64,000 nt of DNA, taken from positions 35,723,436 through 35,787,435 of the forward strand of contig NC_087068.1 of NCBI RefSeq assembly GCF_963678635.1, given 5' to 3'. A program made the translations under genes and the position numbers. Position 1 is the first letter of the stretch, and each line of letters begins with the position of its first letter. This stretch comes from Symsagittifera roscoffensis. Taxonomy: Eukaryota > Xenacoelomorpha > Acoela > Convolutidae. Shown here one piece after another: positions 22,120 to 34,960 of the stretch. The notes beneath the pieces are model-generated. The model had not been told where the DNA came from, did no database searches, and worked only from the letters and a program-made list of their open reading frames with translations.

Positions 22120-23236
22120 TTAATTTGATGTTTTTGCCTTCTGATTTCTACATTTTGAAAGAGAAAAATCTAATTTTTTTTTCAAGTATATCTCCGGGTG
22201 AAGGCTTTTTTGCCCCCCATTGAGTAAAACCAAGTCATGAGTCAACAACAACTGACAGAATCTCAGCTATCATTTACTCACGAAGTGCTGATTGAAACCG
22301 AGACAAATTTCAAAAATGCGCTAACAGCAAACAAATCGACGACAGAAACAAAAAACTCCAAATAATCAAAATCATCCCCCCATTCTCGAGAGATATTGTA
22401 AAGTCAGCTGAAAATCTGGCGCAGGCATATCGAAGATGTGCTTCCGATATACTTAAACAATTCCCCCACAACAATGCAACAGAAGATGACAATCTCAAAA
22501 ACAATAACTGTGACGAAAGATGACCGCAAACTTCATACACTGACAGTTATTGCTCCCCCCCGAAGCAAAGCAATTCATACTTAGCATCAAAAGCGAAAAA
22601 ATCATTCTACTTAACAGGACGGTATTTCCCATGGGATGCTTTCCAGGGTCTCATAGACGCAAGAACATTTACCCTAAACTAGCAAAAATCAAATTGTCGA
22701 ACTTGCCTTATGTATGCAACGATATCGAAGCGAAATTAATTCTCCAATTGCCAGAAGACATAATCCATAGCCCCATATTCCAACGTGAGACCTGTATCGT
22801 AACTGAACCGGGTCAGTATGTTTACACCGGAAGAGCAATTTTAGAAGTTAAAATACAAAATGAAGAACAAGAGAAAAAGCTGAAGGACTGGTCTTACAAA
22901 TCGAGAATCGATGGCTTCAAAATGTGGGAAGGTGTAGAAATCTCGTTTCACATACATTCACTAATTGAATGTCAAAACTGCAAGATGTCTAAACGCCAAG
23001 AAAAAGGTCATCACGATGATTGGTGCAACATAGGGAACCAAATAACCAATAATCCAAATAATCACTACCCACAAAAACCAAGCTCCAATAATGCCAGCGA
23101 CGAGAAAAACGATGACGAAACAACGGGCGATAAGTTTTGTAATGGTACCGAAAATGAAGAAGATAAGAATGTTTACAACAAGCATGAGCTCATGCTTGTT
23201 GTAAGAGCTCATCACAACAAGTATGAGCTCTTTTAG
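22120..23236 (+). pseudogene. LINE family B copy 3: 5' UTR and ORF1 only
   Basis: The 5' UTR starts near 22125. The ORF1 start (ATGAGTCAACAACAACTGAC at 22237) is followed by frameshifts, then an open frame at 22550-23236 that carries the RNA-binding-like region and the Cys/His cluster (CQNCKMSKRQEKGHHDDWC, near 22975). ORF1 is less damaged here than in copy 2 and extends further (DEKNDDETTGDKFCNGTENE). The copy ends at the 32-bp palindrome of 23173-23204; no ORF2 follows. Confidence 0.8.
23173..23204. repeat. Perfect 32-bp palindrome
   Basis: TTACAACAAGCATGAG is followed at once by its exact reverse complement, with no spacer. A further related unit (GAGCTCAT...ATGAGCTC) follows at 23205-23230. 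It lies at the 3' breakpoint of LINE copy 3. Confidence 0.95.
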
Positions 23237-23454
23237 CCTAATTGTTGTGATAAACTTATTAAATAGATATGTTTGATGTTTGTGCCTGTATGTGCAGCGC
23301 CCTCTGAGGGATTTTAGAGACAGGTCTGTCAAGTGGCTTTCTGTGTGGAAGTGGGAAACTGGAACTGGCTGGTGGTGCGTTCAAAATTATGTGAAAATAT
23401 TGGGGACATGTTTCAATAGCACTCGAATCAATTCGAAACTTTAAATTTTATTAA

Positions 23455-25041
23455 TCTTCAATGATTAAATTTTCTAATTAGAAAACTTTTTCCAAAATGA
23501 CAATCAATTACTTTTGAGTTTTTTTGCTATATTCAGAATTGGACTAAAATTTTAGTGTTAGTTCCCGTATTCTAAATTCTTCGCTTGGGTTGAAAACCCT
23601 TATCCCGCTAATAGTTATAGCCTCTGGCGTGAACAGTAATTGCCTTTAATCCGCAAATAGGTATACCCTGTGGCTTGAACAGATTATGGGTGTTGCCTGT
23701 TTGATCTTTAATAAGTTTTTTATAGCTCAGCATTAACATCTACTTGCTTGCCATAATCAAGCAAACGCGGCCCTGGTGGTGAGTCACTAGTGAGATTTTC
23801 TTCAATCCTCGTTGCTAACTTCCCCATTGTTTGGCCGATATCGGTGGTGTTAGATGCACTACATGTAAGCCTAAACACCTTTTTTGATCTGAGTTGGCTT
23901 GCAAAAAGAATTATGAGGGATAGTCTGGATTTTTTAATTTTTTTTGCAAGAAACACGATTGGTGCCCCGGATTTTTGCGATGGAATTTTTTTTCAACTAG
24001 TACTGTTTATTCAGCCAGTTTTATTGCAGCGATGAAATTTTTGCATGTTGCCTCGATGTTGCGTTGTCAAGCGGGTGTAAGTCTTTGAACCCATTCTCAA
24101 ATCTCTGCTTTGATGCTGTAGTCTCAAAAATTTTCTTGACCCCAATGATCTTGTTCCGAGTTTTATAAACTGCCCTACCTGACATTTTTTCCGGATCTGA
24201 ATACTCAATACATTGTTTTTATTTTTTCTGCTGTGTTTTGTCAAAGTGTTGACGCGTTGAGACACTTCCAAAACAATGATGGACTGTTCCTTTAGCAACA
24301 TTTCGCTTGTACTGCAAATTTGCACAGCCTCTAAAACTAAGAACTGTTATGGTATCAGTGAGTTTCTGGGGCCATCCACATGTGGCATTTTTTGTGGCTT
24401 TTTTTCCTTAAAATCAAAAGACCAAATTACCCTTAAAAACAAGCTCTTCTATAGTAAACTGCAAGTTTGGATGCAAGATATAATGCAACCTTGAGGACTA
24501 CACCAGAATTTCCTTAACAGATCTAATTATGTCATCCAGATATCCAAAAAAAAGCCAATTTTAGACCGAATCTTGTTTTTACATTTCCTGCAAATCAAGA
24601 TGCGTTCAGCGATGTTTGCATGTTCGGGTTCAGACTTGTCATCAAACACTATAAGGAACCAACTTAAGTAGGTGTCACATTCTACCACCGTAGCCTGATA
24701 TGTCAGCTTTTTTTTGACAAACAGGGCAGTATGCGCTCTTAGTTTCATTTAGCAACGTCAACTTTGGTAGTTTGTTTCATTAATATAGGTTCCTACTCTT
24801 CTAGCCACAGATTGGCTAGCTTTACTGCATGGGAAGCACCCATTGATAAAGTGTCAGTTCGAACAATCCACAAACCGTTACATGTAAATGTGCCTTACTC
24901 ATAGCAAAAATGGGCAGTTTTTTTAGTTTTGTCGTAGATTGGTTTGCTTCTACATTCTTCTCATGGCTTCTTCTGCATCTTCCTTGAGTTAGACATTAGT
25001 TTTCAAACTTCTTGCAAATAACCAAAATCATAAAGAGGGAG
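23455..25041. repeat. Unidentified segment present twice, copy 2 (longer)
   Basis: It matches 18990-20011. It contains about 190 bp (near 23860-24050) and about 340 bp (near 24380-24670) that copy 1 lacks. The extra parts hold further - strand protein-like text, including a CRKCKNK cluster near 24585 and the stretch AERILICRKC. The long copy is therefore closer to the ancestral form, and copy 1 carries deletions. The family is not recognised. Confidence 0.75.
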
Positions 25042-28000
25042 TTTTTCTCTCATTAGAGTCCAATTGTGTTTTCCCTAAATTCACACTGGCCATTCGAGTG
25101 TTCATTTCTATGTTTTAGCCCTCAATTTTATCAAATAATACGCCAAAGTTTTCTGTAAGTGGTCATACGAGCTACTAGGTAAAGAAACAATAAGACGAAG
25201 TGGTGCACCGTGCGCCTTTTTTGTGCATCTTGCTAATCTATACAGCCTGCTGATTGCGCCCGTTGATCTGCATCTAATATACAGAGGCTACTTGATCTTG
25301 TCTTTCGTTTTTTTATAGCAAGAAACATTTTGTTCATGTCTTCCTCAATTTCCTTGACCATGTTGATTGTCAGTTAATACCCTCACCAAATTGTTCTGAC
25401 TTCAAAATATCACTTCTTTTTCTCTTTTGTTTCGTTTTATTACGAAAAAAACTACCGGTTTTTAAACGGCACATACAAAAGATCCTTGTCCTTTTTTTTC
25501 AGGCTTCTTCATTCTTCAGCTTCTTTGTCAAAATGGGTCTGTTTCAAATTATAAGCATATAGCTTTGCGGCTGCTTCAACCTCACACAATTTTTCTCCAT
25601 AAAATCCATCTAATTTCAGCTCAAGAAATTTTTTTAATCAAAAACAGCACGGAATTGAAATTTATTGGCTTACCTCGTACCAGATGTTTTGTTCCAAAAT
25701 TTGAAACTCCCTGCACCTACTGGGACTCACTTCATCTAGGATTCTGATTGATTTTTCAAGATTTTTCTTCTCGTCGGTTTTCAGATTGATGATATTACAC
25801 CTCCTGCTTGATGTCTTCGGTAGATATTTACCGAAGGCCACCAGTTTTCAGCTAAAGCCCTTCTTCTTACCTCCTTTGCGTTGGCTAGTTTACTTGATGC
25901 CTAACTCCCATCGGAAACTGCCTGGCTCAACTTGGATCTCTCTTAGATCTCTCTTAGATGAGTCTTAATGAAAAGCTGAGCGCCGTCTGATCAAAAAAGG
26001 CACGCGAAACCGCATAAAAAATGCTAAAAGTTCGTTATTAATTTCGTTTTTTTAGAGCTTTAAGTCTCAGGAACAATCAGGCACGCAAAACCGCACAAAA
26101 AATGGTAAAAGTTCGTTATTCATTTCGTTTTTCAGAGCTTTAAGTCTCAAGAAAAACGCTATTAAAATTATTTGACTGCTTTAGCAAAACTAACTCAAGC
26201 TTCCTCGGAGTTTTTCTGAGGAACAATCTAAGGACTGATGATGTCAGCACTATTTCCCTCATCTCTTTTTTGCAGGTCGCAAGCACTAAAAATTTTTGGC
26301 TCTCAGCAAACAAAGAAACCTAACAGTATCTGACTACTTAGTGGTCGTTTGTTTCTTCATGAAGTTCGAATGCCAACGCTTCCTCGCCTTTGCCCAGCCA
26401 CGTGACTGTGATGATTTTTTGGTCTGTGTCCTTTTGTTGAAAATACCGGTCAGGTTATCTTGATCGGATAGCAACGCCTGTAAGAAATACAGTTTCAATT
26501 CGCTGAGTTGGTGCAAATAAAGATGCTCTCTTGGGACCGCAGGATTTTCTTTCTTGCTTCTAGAGTCTCAGTTACTGATTCCCTTAAGGACAATTTTCTC
26601 TGTCTTCCACAGATACTCGAAGTTACCGGGAGTGGAAATTCTCCTGCGGTAGACAAAACCACTTATTCATGTTCGCTTTGGCTGCAGATACGCAAGTAAA
26701 TCTTCAAGTCAGCAGAACTTTTAGCTGTTACTGCGATGAGAGGATATGCTGTTCTTCAGCATATCTTGTGAGAGGCTAGTCTGACTATTAGTCAGAGGTT
26801 GCTCTTCCAGCAATAGCAGTAAATTCTATAGTCATTCAAAAATTGTCGTAAGGTGAAAAAAATCATGCAGGCCAAGCAGTTTTAGAAAATGAAAATCAAT
26901 GTGAAGGACAGAAGAAAAACGAAAAAAAGAAACAGTCTTTTCATTAATTGTCAGAAAATTATATTGAAAGCTACGCACATTGCTTGCACAAGTCAAAAAT
27001 ATTTATTCAATTACATCTAATTTTAAACGAACGTAAAACAACAGCAGTATTTGTTCAGATACATTTAATCAAACTTTTTGAAATCTTACCCAGGCTCTTC
27101 TGTTTTATCTTCAAGGGAAATTGTTTGAAAAAAAATCATAAAATTGAAATTGATTGTTCTCGAGTTAGAGCGATTTGGACAATCTCATTTGATGTAGGCT
27201 GGTAACAAACTCGATCTTTTTCAAAAATGGCATGACAATTTCAACCAAGGGAAATTTCGCTAGGTTTTCTATAAAACCTAACGAACAGGCGCACGTACAG
27301 CGTTACAGCTTATTTATAAAGTCCAATTTAAATGTTTTAATTGTAAAACTTTTAAATTGGGTGTTTTTTTCCTCTGAGGAACTTAGTCGGATAGTGTTGT
27401 TGGCTCATGACAACGGTTTCCATAAACAGCAATCTGATGTTTGCTGGTAGCAGTTTTTTGGTGCATTGTAAGGTTTGAATACTCCATGTCATTTGTCTTC
27501 GTTTATTTTTCTTTTCCTGTAGAAAATAAATCTTTGATATATTGCAACTCCAAAATGTTCGACAATTTTATCAATGCGCAAAAATTCAGGTCAGACTTGC
27601 AAACATACAGTCTTAAACAGAGCAAATAACTGTGGAAATACACAAAAAAAAATTTCGACCAAACTAAAGAAAGTTCTATTGCAACTATTCACACATCATG
27701 TTTATTGGACTCTTTCATTATGCTTTTGAATTAGATAATGGATTTCAATTTTTATATGAAAATTATTCAAAGTTGATCTCCCACACAATTATAGTTAGAG
27801 CAACATGCAAAAAACCCGCAACTTTCAGCTCCTTTGATTTTACCGGTGAAACTTTTTTCACGGATAAGGATCTGAGTGATAGTCACTGGTCACTTCTTAT
27901 GAAACATAGTAGGAAAATGAAAACGGGAAGTGAGTTTTTCTTAAACAAAATTAGGAATCTAATCTTAAATAATTAGGTCATTTTGTTTTAAGAAATCACT

Positions 28001-28344
28001 ATACAGCTTGTAATTTTTTTTTGGTTTGCGAAACTGGAAACAAAAATGCTCCGTTATTGAAGATCAGCTAGCCAAAATACAATCACTATGCTGATAGTTT
28101 CTCCCTTTGTAAATTTCTAGGGTTGATTTTTTTGCGTAAGTTTTCCTCTGCAGCTGTGGTGAAAGATGCGGCAAATAAAAATGTATCCCAGTTGCAGTTG
28201 TTAAACCCATTGGGGGAAATGGTTGTTATAAGCATTCGAGAAGAGGTATCAAAACCATTTTGCAGTTAAAACGAAAGCATTGCTTGGTCAAGGAAAAAAA
28301 CTTGCTTACTACGGGAAATCAAATTTAGGCATTTATAAGTCAAA
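25042..28344. other. No recognised gene; small frames only
   Basis: I see several + strand frames of 60-92 codons (for example 26948-27205, 27232-27450 and 27698-27976). Their protein text shows no family motif, and neighbouring frames do not join into a known fold. A two-copy tandem repeat lies at 26000-26159. The region between 26700 and 28340 may be a decayed element of unknown type. Confidence 0.4.
26000..26159 (+). repeat. 80-bp tandem duplication
   Basis: GGCACGCGAAACCGCA at 26000 recurs as GGCACGCAAAACCGCA at 26080. Both units continue through AAAGTTCGTTATT and GAGCTTTAAGTCTCA. Confidence 0.85.
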
Positions 28345-28970
28345 AGATAAGCCCCGTAAGCTTGAAATAATTAGAACTTCAAAGTTAAGATATATTGAAA
28401 TGCAATTAGGCCGTTTAAAAAATAAAACAAAGTGTTTTTTTTTGGGTTTGGAAAAAGATGAAAAACATAGTGTTTTATATGAGAATAAAATAAAAACTTG
28501 ATCGATTTCAGTCAACCGACAAGAGCCTGTAGTCGGGGAGCTTCTGTATTAGTTTCCCGTTTACCAAATCGTTTGAAGTTAAAGATGTAGTAAGGCTAGT
28601 TTTTTTCAGTGTAGTTAGTGTTAACACCAGGTAGCGCACTGTGGGTTCGTTGGAATAGATAAAGCCCCGTAAGCTTGAAATAATTAGAACTTTAAAGTTA
28701 AGATATATTGGAATGCAATTAGGCCGTTTAAAAAATAAAACAAAGTGTTTTCTTTGGGTTTGGAAAAAGATGAAAAACATAGTGTTTTATTTGAGAATAA
28801 AATAAAAACTTGATCGATTTCAGTCAACCGACAAGAGCCTGTAGTCGGGGAGCTTCTGTATTAGTTTCCCGTTTACGAAATCGTTTGAAGTTAAAGATGT
28901 AGTAAGGCTAGTTTTGTTCAGCGTAGTTAGTGTTAACACCAGGTAGCGCACTGTGGGATCGTTGGAATAA
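28345..28970. repeat. 313-bp tandem duplication
   Basis: Unit 1 is 28345-28657 and unit 2 is 28658-28970, with few differences (GCCCCGTAAGCTTGAAATAA at 28351 and 28664). Both units encode the same short frames: + RKLEIIRT...RYIEMQLG and - PTVRYLVLTLTTL. No family is recognised. The duplicate may come from a transposon internal part. Confidence 0.9.
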
Positions 28971-30038
28971 TTGCCGCCATTGAATGTGGTGAGCGGCCAC
29001 CAATATTTTTTGAAAAATTGAACATTATTCTTGAGCAAATAGAAGCTGACGAAAACTAACTTGATATCATGAGAAGATTTGATTTGCCATTTGTTACAAC
29101 TAAAACTTTGTTACAACTAAAAGGTCTACAGAGAACCCAAAAAAGTTCGCAAAATTGGAACATTTTTCTCGAAGTAACTAGGTACTTCATTGTCAAAGTA
29201 GAGAGGTAATTTAGATAAGTACTTCATTCTTGCAGAGAATTGATAAACCACTGAGAGCCAGAGAGGGCTTCAACAATTTAAGCAAAATTTGAAGTTGAAA
29301 GCTGAGACAAAAACTTGCTCTCGAAGAAGTCGCAACTAAATAAAGCTCAGAGCACTTTTCGGTGCCTCCAAGTTTCTACGATATATAGTTTTTGACAGAG
29401 CTAGCGCCATTCAAATTGAAGCAATTTTTTTAGAAGCCTTTCGCTACTTTGTCATCAAGATAAGGGTGGAAGCGAAGAATAATTCACATGCTGGTAGAAG
29501 TGAAGAAAACTCTGTGAGATGAAAAAGCGATAAACATCCAGTAAAAGAGTCTTGGAGGCTGCTAGAGTCTTTCTGAGCAGCAAGATGCACAATAAAAGTA
29601 AATGGTTTTTGTAAAAACATTTATGTGCAGCTTAATTGAAGGTGCTGGTCTTGGTTGATTGCCAATTTGTTTGAACATCAGTATACCGTGCAGCTCTTAT
29701 GCAGCTCAATCAAGAGTGGAAAGACTCCTTGTTCAACTATGGAATAGTGCAGGGAACCGGAACTTTTTTGAGGTTATGTCAATAGTAAAGTTTAAAGGTT
29801 TTTCAGAAATTATGATGTCTGAACTTGCCTTATTAATTATAGCTTCAAAATGACAAATATTCTGAAATATAAATTTTCAACACTAGGTTATTTTTTTTGA
29901 AAAAGACTTCAAAATCTGTCTAACTGATGAACCAAATCAAATCAAACCATTTTTTAAAACTCCATTTTCAATCAGATTTGTAACTACCTGACATTCCATC
30001 ATGGGCCCATAGTGATGTTTGCAATATAGCCTACACGC
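28971..30038. other. No gene recognised
   Basis: The stretch is AT-rich with scattered stops in all frames. The only longer frame (29659-29853, 64 codons) has no family signal. I see no clear repeat structure beyond simple A/T runs. Confidence 0.4.
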
Positions 30039-30960
30039 ATGTTACTTTTCTTTTTAAAGAAAACCTTACAAAAACTTTATCGTTCCACAGAAGCTAAAAA
30101 AAAGCAATTGTCACACCAATATACAAAAAAAATGATCTTGAAGTACCGGAAAACTACAGATTTGTCTCATTTACTCAAGGATTATCAAAATAATGAATAC
30201 CTTTTATCTCAAAAATTTTTAAGGAACACTCAATTCGGCTTTAGAACATCATACTCAACAACTGATGATATTTTGTTTTGCATGGAATCATTCAGAAAAC
30301 TGATTGATACTAACAGTTCCGTTTCCTGCTCTTTATTAGTTCACTCAAACTCAAATGAATATATTGACCATAAGCATTAAGAACAAAAATTCAAACAATT
30401 TATCTTTTCAGAACCTGCTATAGACATGGTAAATTTCTTCATAAGCGACAAATGCCAGAAAATAACAGTAAAAAACACTGAATCAGACAGGATCTTGACA
30501 AGCAACTGACTAATCCATGCAAAACAGTTCATTATGCAGATGATGAAAACTGCAGTTAAAATGTCAAATTCTATCTCATTACTTTCAGACACTTCCATTA
30601 ATTTAATTTTGAAAAAAAGAACCTTACATTTTCAGTAGAAAACATGTTAGAAAAGATGATCATAAGTACACAACTGACCTGGAGAAAATTATTATTGAGA
30701 AAAATGTCAATGTGAAATATCTCGGTTAAAATTAACCAATTTTTGAAGCGTCAGGACAAAGTAAAAATGGTCTGAAGAAAAATGGCCTGGGTGATGATGA
30801 ATGCTACTAACGAACTCGTTATCAGTCTCCTATACTATCCTGCTATCTTTTTAAAAGGAATTTCAACAAACTTGACAATCTCATGAGAAAAAAAAACTCA
30901 GCTGGGCAATTAAAACTTGATATGATTGTGCAAAATTCGATTCATCGTCCGATCTTAAAC
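30039..30960 (+). pseudogene. LINE reverse transcriptase fragment (CR1/jockey-like), decayed
   Basis: The frame 30039-30380 holds QKFLRNTQFGFRTSYSTTDD followed by ILFCMESFRKLI and, after a short gap, a degraded SIDHK-like end, the pattern of the fingers/palm region in CR1/jockey-group reverse transcriptases. About 160 bp downstream the translation reads VHYADDEN (near 30520), the catalytic YADD. Many stops and frame changes show it is dead. Limits are approximate. Confidence 0.65.
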
Positions 30961-31008
30961 TAAATTACAATGATAAAAAACATGAAATCACAATGTTAAA
31001 ATACAAAA

Positions 31009-34000
31009 AATTAGTCCCAAAATATTTTTGATTTTCCGATTTAAAAACTTACAAGTGTAAACCGAAATAGTGATTCAGAAACTTCCGGACAACTTATTCA
31101 AAAATTCTCAATTAGTTTTAGAAATGGAAAGTTTTTTAATCTTAATATTTTTTTCAGAGTTCAACTGTGCTTGGCTAACTTTTTAACATGATGATTTAGA
31201 ACCAAAACTTATGTGAAGATTGTCAAGAGCAAACAGAACGACCCAGAACAGCTCAGTGAAATTTTAAAGCTGCACCAGAGTCCTGAACTGGAGCTGAATC
31301 CTCTGCGATTAGCAGTGTTCAACGAAAAAAGACTGGCAGAACTGATTAGCAACATCAGGGGCAAAAAACAGAGACCATCGCAGACAACGAGGAAGGCGAA
31401 AGCTGGTCGTGAGCAGTAGGTAGAGGAAGAGTCCGCTCTTCAAAGATCCGGGTGAGGAGAGTATGATTTGTTTTGGTTTAAGCCTTGTGAATCTTTTCAA
31501 CTCGTGGCTTGCAAAAGAATGACCACAGTGCTTTTGGATGCTGTTTGGCTCGGACAAATTTAAAAAAAAACTAATTTGGAAAATTGTGTTAGACTATTCA
31601 AAGTTCTTTTAAAAAGTTCAAGTATCTGTACATAGACTGAAGTTTCTGAGAACGTGTTTGAAAAGTGGTCTAATACCGGATTTTTTGAAATTTAGGGTCT
31701 CCAAGAACGGATTTTTTTGGACCAAGCTCTGCATAGTTTTTAACTAAAATTATTCAGCTCTGAAATGTCTAGGGCTAATAAAGACAGGAAAAGGTTTGAG
31801 GAAGTGGCAGTGAAATCCCGATCGGTGGTGCTGAAAGAAATTGATGAATAGTGGTGAGTATGATTTTTCCGTTTCATTGGGCGTCAAGTTGATGCAAGCT
31901 TAAAGACAACATCAGAAAACCATAGAAAAAAAATCCAGAGACAAGATAATCCTCTTGGGGGAGAAATGAGCGATGAATTAAGACGCTTGACAACATGGAA
32001 CTGCCTGGATGGGTACATGAACTGCTGTTAATGGGTCAGAAGGATCCAATTAAAGCAAAGTTTAACGAAACGCACTTCATGGCTGATATCGAAACTTCCC
32101 TCTCACAATTGAAAACCAAAAAACATTGGGTGGAACTTTATGTGAAATAGAAGCCGCTGTAAAACCCAGGTAAGGAAAACCCCAAGAGACAAAGCCGTTG
32201 AAAAAACGAGGAAATATCTTAATGATAATGGGTTGCTGGCTGGGCCTTTTAATAACGGGGTTAGTTTTTGCGTAATGAGGAAACAAAAGTATGAATCAAA
32301 ACTGGAGTTTCTGAGCAATCTGCTGAATTTTTGAAAAAAAAGAGGCAACCACTGATGAGGTGATAATGAAAAATGAGAAGTAACTAAGCAAGGAATAACT
32401 TGCTATGAACAAAAAAAGACGATATGAGTGATCTATTATAATTGAGATGAGGTCAATGGAGCAATCCGCCCGTTTGCACTGTTTAGCTAAGTTACACGGG
32501 ACTGAGACACCCCGTACGACCAGGACTATCACTTTCTGACCCCTCGTATAAGAATCTTAACAAAATACTGGCAAAATTTTTTGACAACATCGATGGAGCT
32601 CATATAGAAACCAATTAAAGATGCCAGAGAAACAATTGAAAACAACGCTCTAGATCCGGATGAAACCATAATATCTCTTGGTGTGCAAAAACTATACACT
32701 TATGTTTCCCTGAAATAAGCATTGAAATTTCCTTACAGAAGCTGTACAGCCAGGAGTCTCCTCCTTGAATTCAATGAGCAGCCTTGAAAAGGCGTTTGAA
32801 TATGGTAGTCAGCATAGTATATTTCAAGTGTAATGATTCATGGTATGTCAAAATGAAAAAAAAAAGTTTTTGCCCATGTTGCAGAGGAAAGTAACATAAA
32901 GATCAAAAGGGGTTGAATGCGAGAGTTGCCAAAAATGGTGTCATCTGAGTTGCGGAAAAGTACTCGATGATGTATACGCATCAATAACGGAGATATTTTG
33001 ATATTGTGAAAGGTGCTGCCGCGCTAAAAACAGGGAAAAGGTTACTCCACAAGTGAAAATGTTCCTTGGGTATGAGGATGACATTGTTAGAATAGTTAAA
33101 ATTGAGCAGATTTATGTTCTCGATCCTGCCAATTCTCTTCGTCCAAATCTGCAGTTCACTCTAAAGGAAACTAATTCATAGGGGAACGCCGTTCCTGGAT
33201 TTGACTTAAAGGTATCGGAGGATAGGGCTATAACCAGCAATTGGTATCAAATTCAACAGATTCTGGGACTATGTTGTGCTATGGAAGCTGTGCCCCAACT
33301 CAGTATAAGTGTGGTGTTATCCAAGGCACTGTATATAGAGCTTTTAGGCGTACATCTAACTGGGACCAATTTGATAAGGCTATGGAAACTAATGGATAGT
33401 AATGGCTGACAAACTAGTAGACTGGAGATTGCTACGCAATTGTGACAGCAGACACCCTATTCAAAATCATCGAGGGTAAAAGCAAGCCCCTTAATAGTGA
33501 GAGGAGTTCTTCAACTCAATTACCAAAGCATATGAAGCTCCTATTGCTGATGGTGCAAAATAGAGGTAACCAAAGTTTTTGCAAGCAGGTTACAAAGTTA
33601 AACCAACGTTCACGTGATTTTCACCGCAAGAAAACTAGAAGGTTGCTTACCATTGCTGAAGTTTTCTAATGACCTCAAGTCATGAGTGGGTGATAAACTG
33701 TCAAGTAGTGGATGCACTTCTACCTATGTCGGAGGAACTGTTCGACATTCGACCACTAGAATTTAGGAAAATACGAAAGCAGACTCACCGGCAGGCCTTC
33801 ACATTCAGCAATTGAGACTTGAGTGATTCAGCGCAGATGTTAGCTGGAAAAAAAATTGAAATTTGGAACAACCAAACAAAACTGTTTAAACTAGACGCAG
33901 TACATATCAGCAAAAAGAAAACAGGCTTGAACACGCGCGATAGGTTTAGGAGCAAAGTATTACCCTTGAAAATTTAGTCCTAAATTTTTTTGGCTTTTCA

Positions 34001-34180
34001 TTTATAAACGTACATGTCTAAATAAAATATGACTCAGAATTTTTGAGACACATAATTCAAAATTCTTTCAATTTATTCTAGAGGTTAAAAAAATTTAATC
34101 TAAGTTTTTTTTTCGGAGGTGTGATTTTTTATTTTTTAACATGATGGTTTAGCACCAAAATTTATGTAGAATTTTGTAAA
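31009..34180 (+). mobile_element. Penelope-like element, copy 1, with flanking direct repeats
   Basis: The stretches 31009-31220 and 33967-34180 are diverged direct repeats (both include TTTTTAACATGATG and the ACCAAAA(C/A)TTATGT phrase), and they enclose the coding relic. Flanking direct repeats, often called pseudo-LTRs, are common in Penelope-like elements. All coding parts are degraded. Confidence 0.75.
31213..33978 (+). pseudogene. Penelope-like ORF relic, copy 1 (reverse transcriptase, PHD-like finger, GIY-YIG-type endonuclease)
   Basis: In order: a start region (31213-31419, and MICFGLSLVNL near 31460), LHCLAKLHGTETPR near 32475, DETIISLGVQKLYTYVSLK near 32660, a Cys/His cluster at 32918-33019, and YEDDIV near 33072 where the family's catalytic YVDD is expected. 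Then come SLRPNLQFTLKETNS and, near 33700-33978, the endonuclease-like text STYVGGTVRHSTTRI and LDAVHISKKKTGLNTRD ending at a stop. These last phrases are typical of the GIY-YIG endonuclease that ends Penelope-like proteins. The Cys/His cluster reads CX2CX4HX2C...CX2C with a W before the His, the second half of a PHD finger; a frameshifted CPCC just upstream could be the first pair. Stops and frameshifts abound. Confidence 0.75.
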
Positions 34181-34825
34181 TAACAATTGTAAAATGATGT
34201 TTTATCGCCATATAGATTATTTTATTGTAAAAATTCTATCGATGCACATAGTTGCGAAAACGTTTGAGTTTCACGTTTTTTCAAAAACCTCTTCAGAAAA
34301 TTTTTTCTTGACTGGAAAAAAATTTGCCTTTTCTTGAGACTCAACCACCTCTTTTTACCAGCTTACAAAGTGAATCAGTATGAAATCAATCACATCACAT
34401 TGAACGCAATAAAAAAAGTAATTTTGTCGAAAGATTCAATGGATAATACATCAAAAAAAAATTTTCAAATCAGTAACAATTTGTAACAGGTTACATGATG
34501 AAAAAATTAATGTTAAGAATATCATAAGGTACAGAAAAGCAAAAACAACTTTCAAGTTATAGTTCCGAAAACTCTTGAGACCCTCAAGTTATAGATCCGA
34601 AAAAGAATTTTCGGCTAATACAAAAACAAAAAAAATTGTCATAAAGTTGACATGTTTCAAAAATGAAAAATTAGACAAATCGAAGAAGTAAATTAAAATT
34701 TAATTAAGATTTAAAACTAAGAAAAGGTCTCAGAAACTTAAATCTGATGATATAATTATGATGTGATTTTGGCGCGCAGTTCAAATTTGTAAACTTTTGA
34801 ATAGTTGAAAATTTATTATTTTGTG
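34181..34825. other. AT-rich spacer between the two Penelope-like copies
   Basis: No frame of interest and no clear repeat was found. It may belong to the terminal repeat of either flanking element. Confidence 0.35.
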
Positions 34826-34960
34826 AAGCCAATGTATTAGAATATTTTTAAGATCGATGATCATTTCATAAAAAACTAACACTTTTAAACCTGATGATGC
34901 ACAAATGTGCGAAATTGTTAGTAAATTACATTTTAAATACCTCTGTCTGTCGTAAATTTT
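34826..34960 (+). repeat. Left terminal direct repeat of Penelope-like copy 2
   Basis: GAAGCCAATGTATTAGAATA, AAGATCGATGATCATTT and GTAAATTACATTTTAAAT recur at the right side as GTAGGCAATGTCTTATGATA, ATAATCGATGATCATTT (36720-36760) and GTAATTTACATTTTAAAT (near 37710). The right copy is split by the solo LTR. Confidence 0.75.

Noticed and set aside
27232-27976. Cluster of + strand frames as one spliced gene
   Set aside because: No splice pattern joins them in phase and no protein family text is recognisable.
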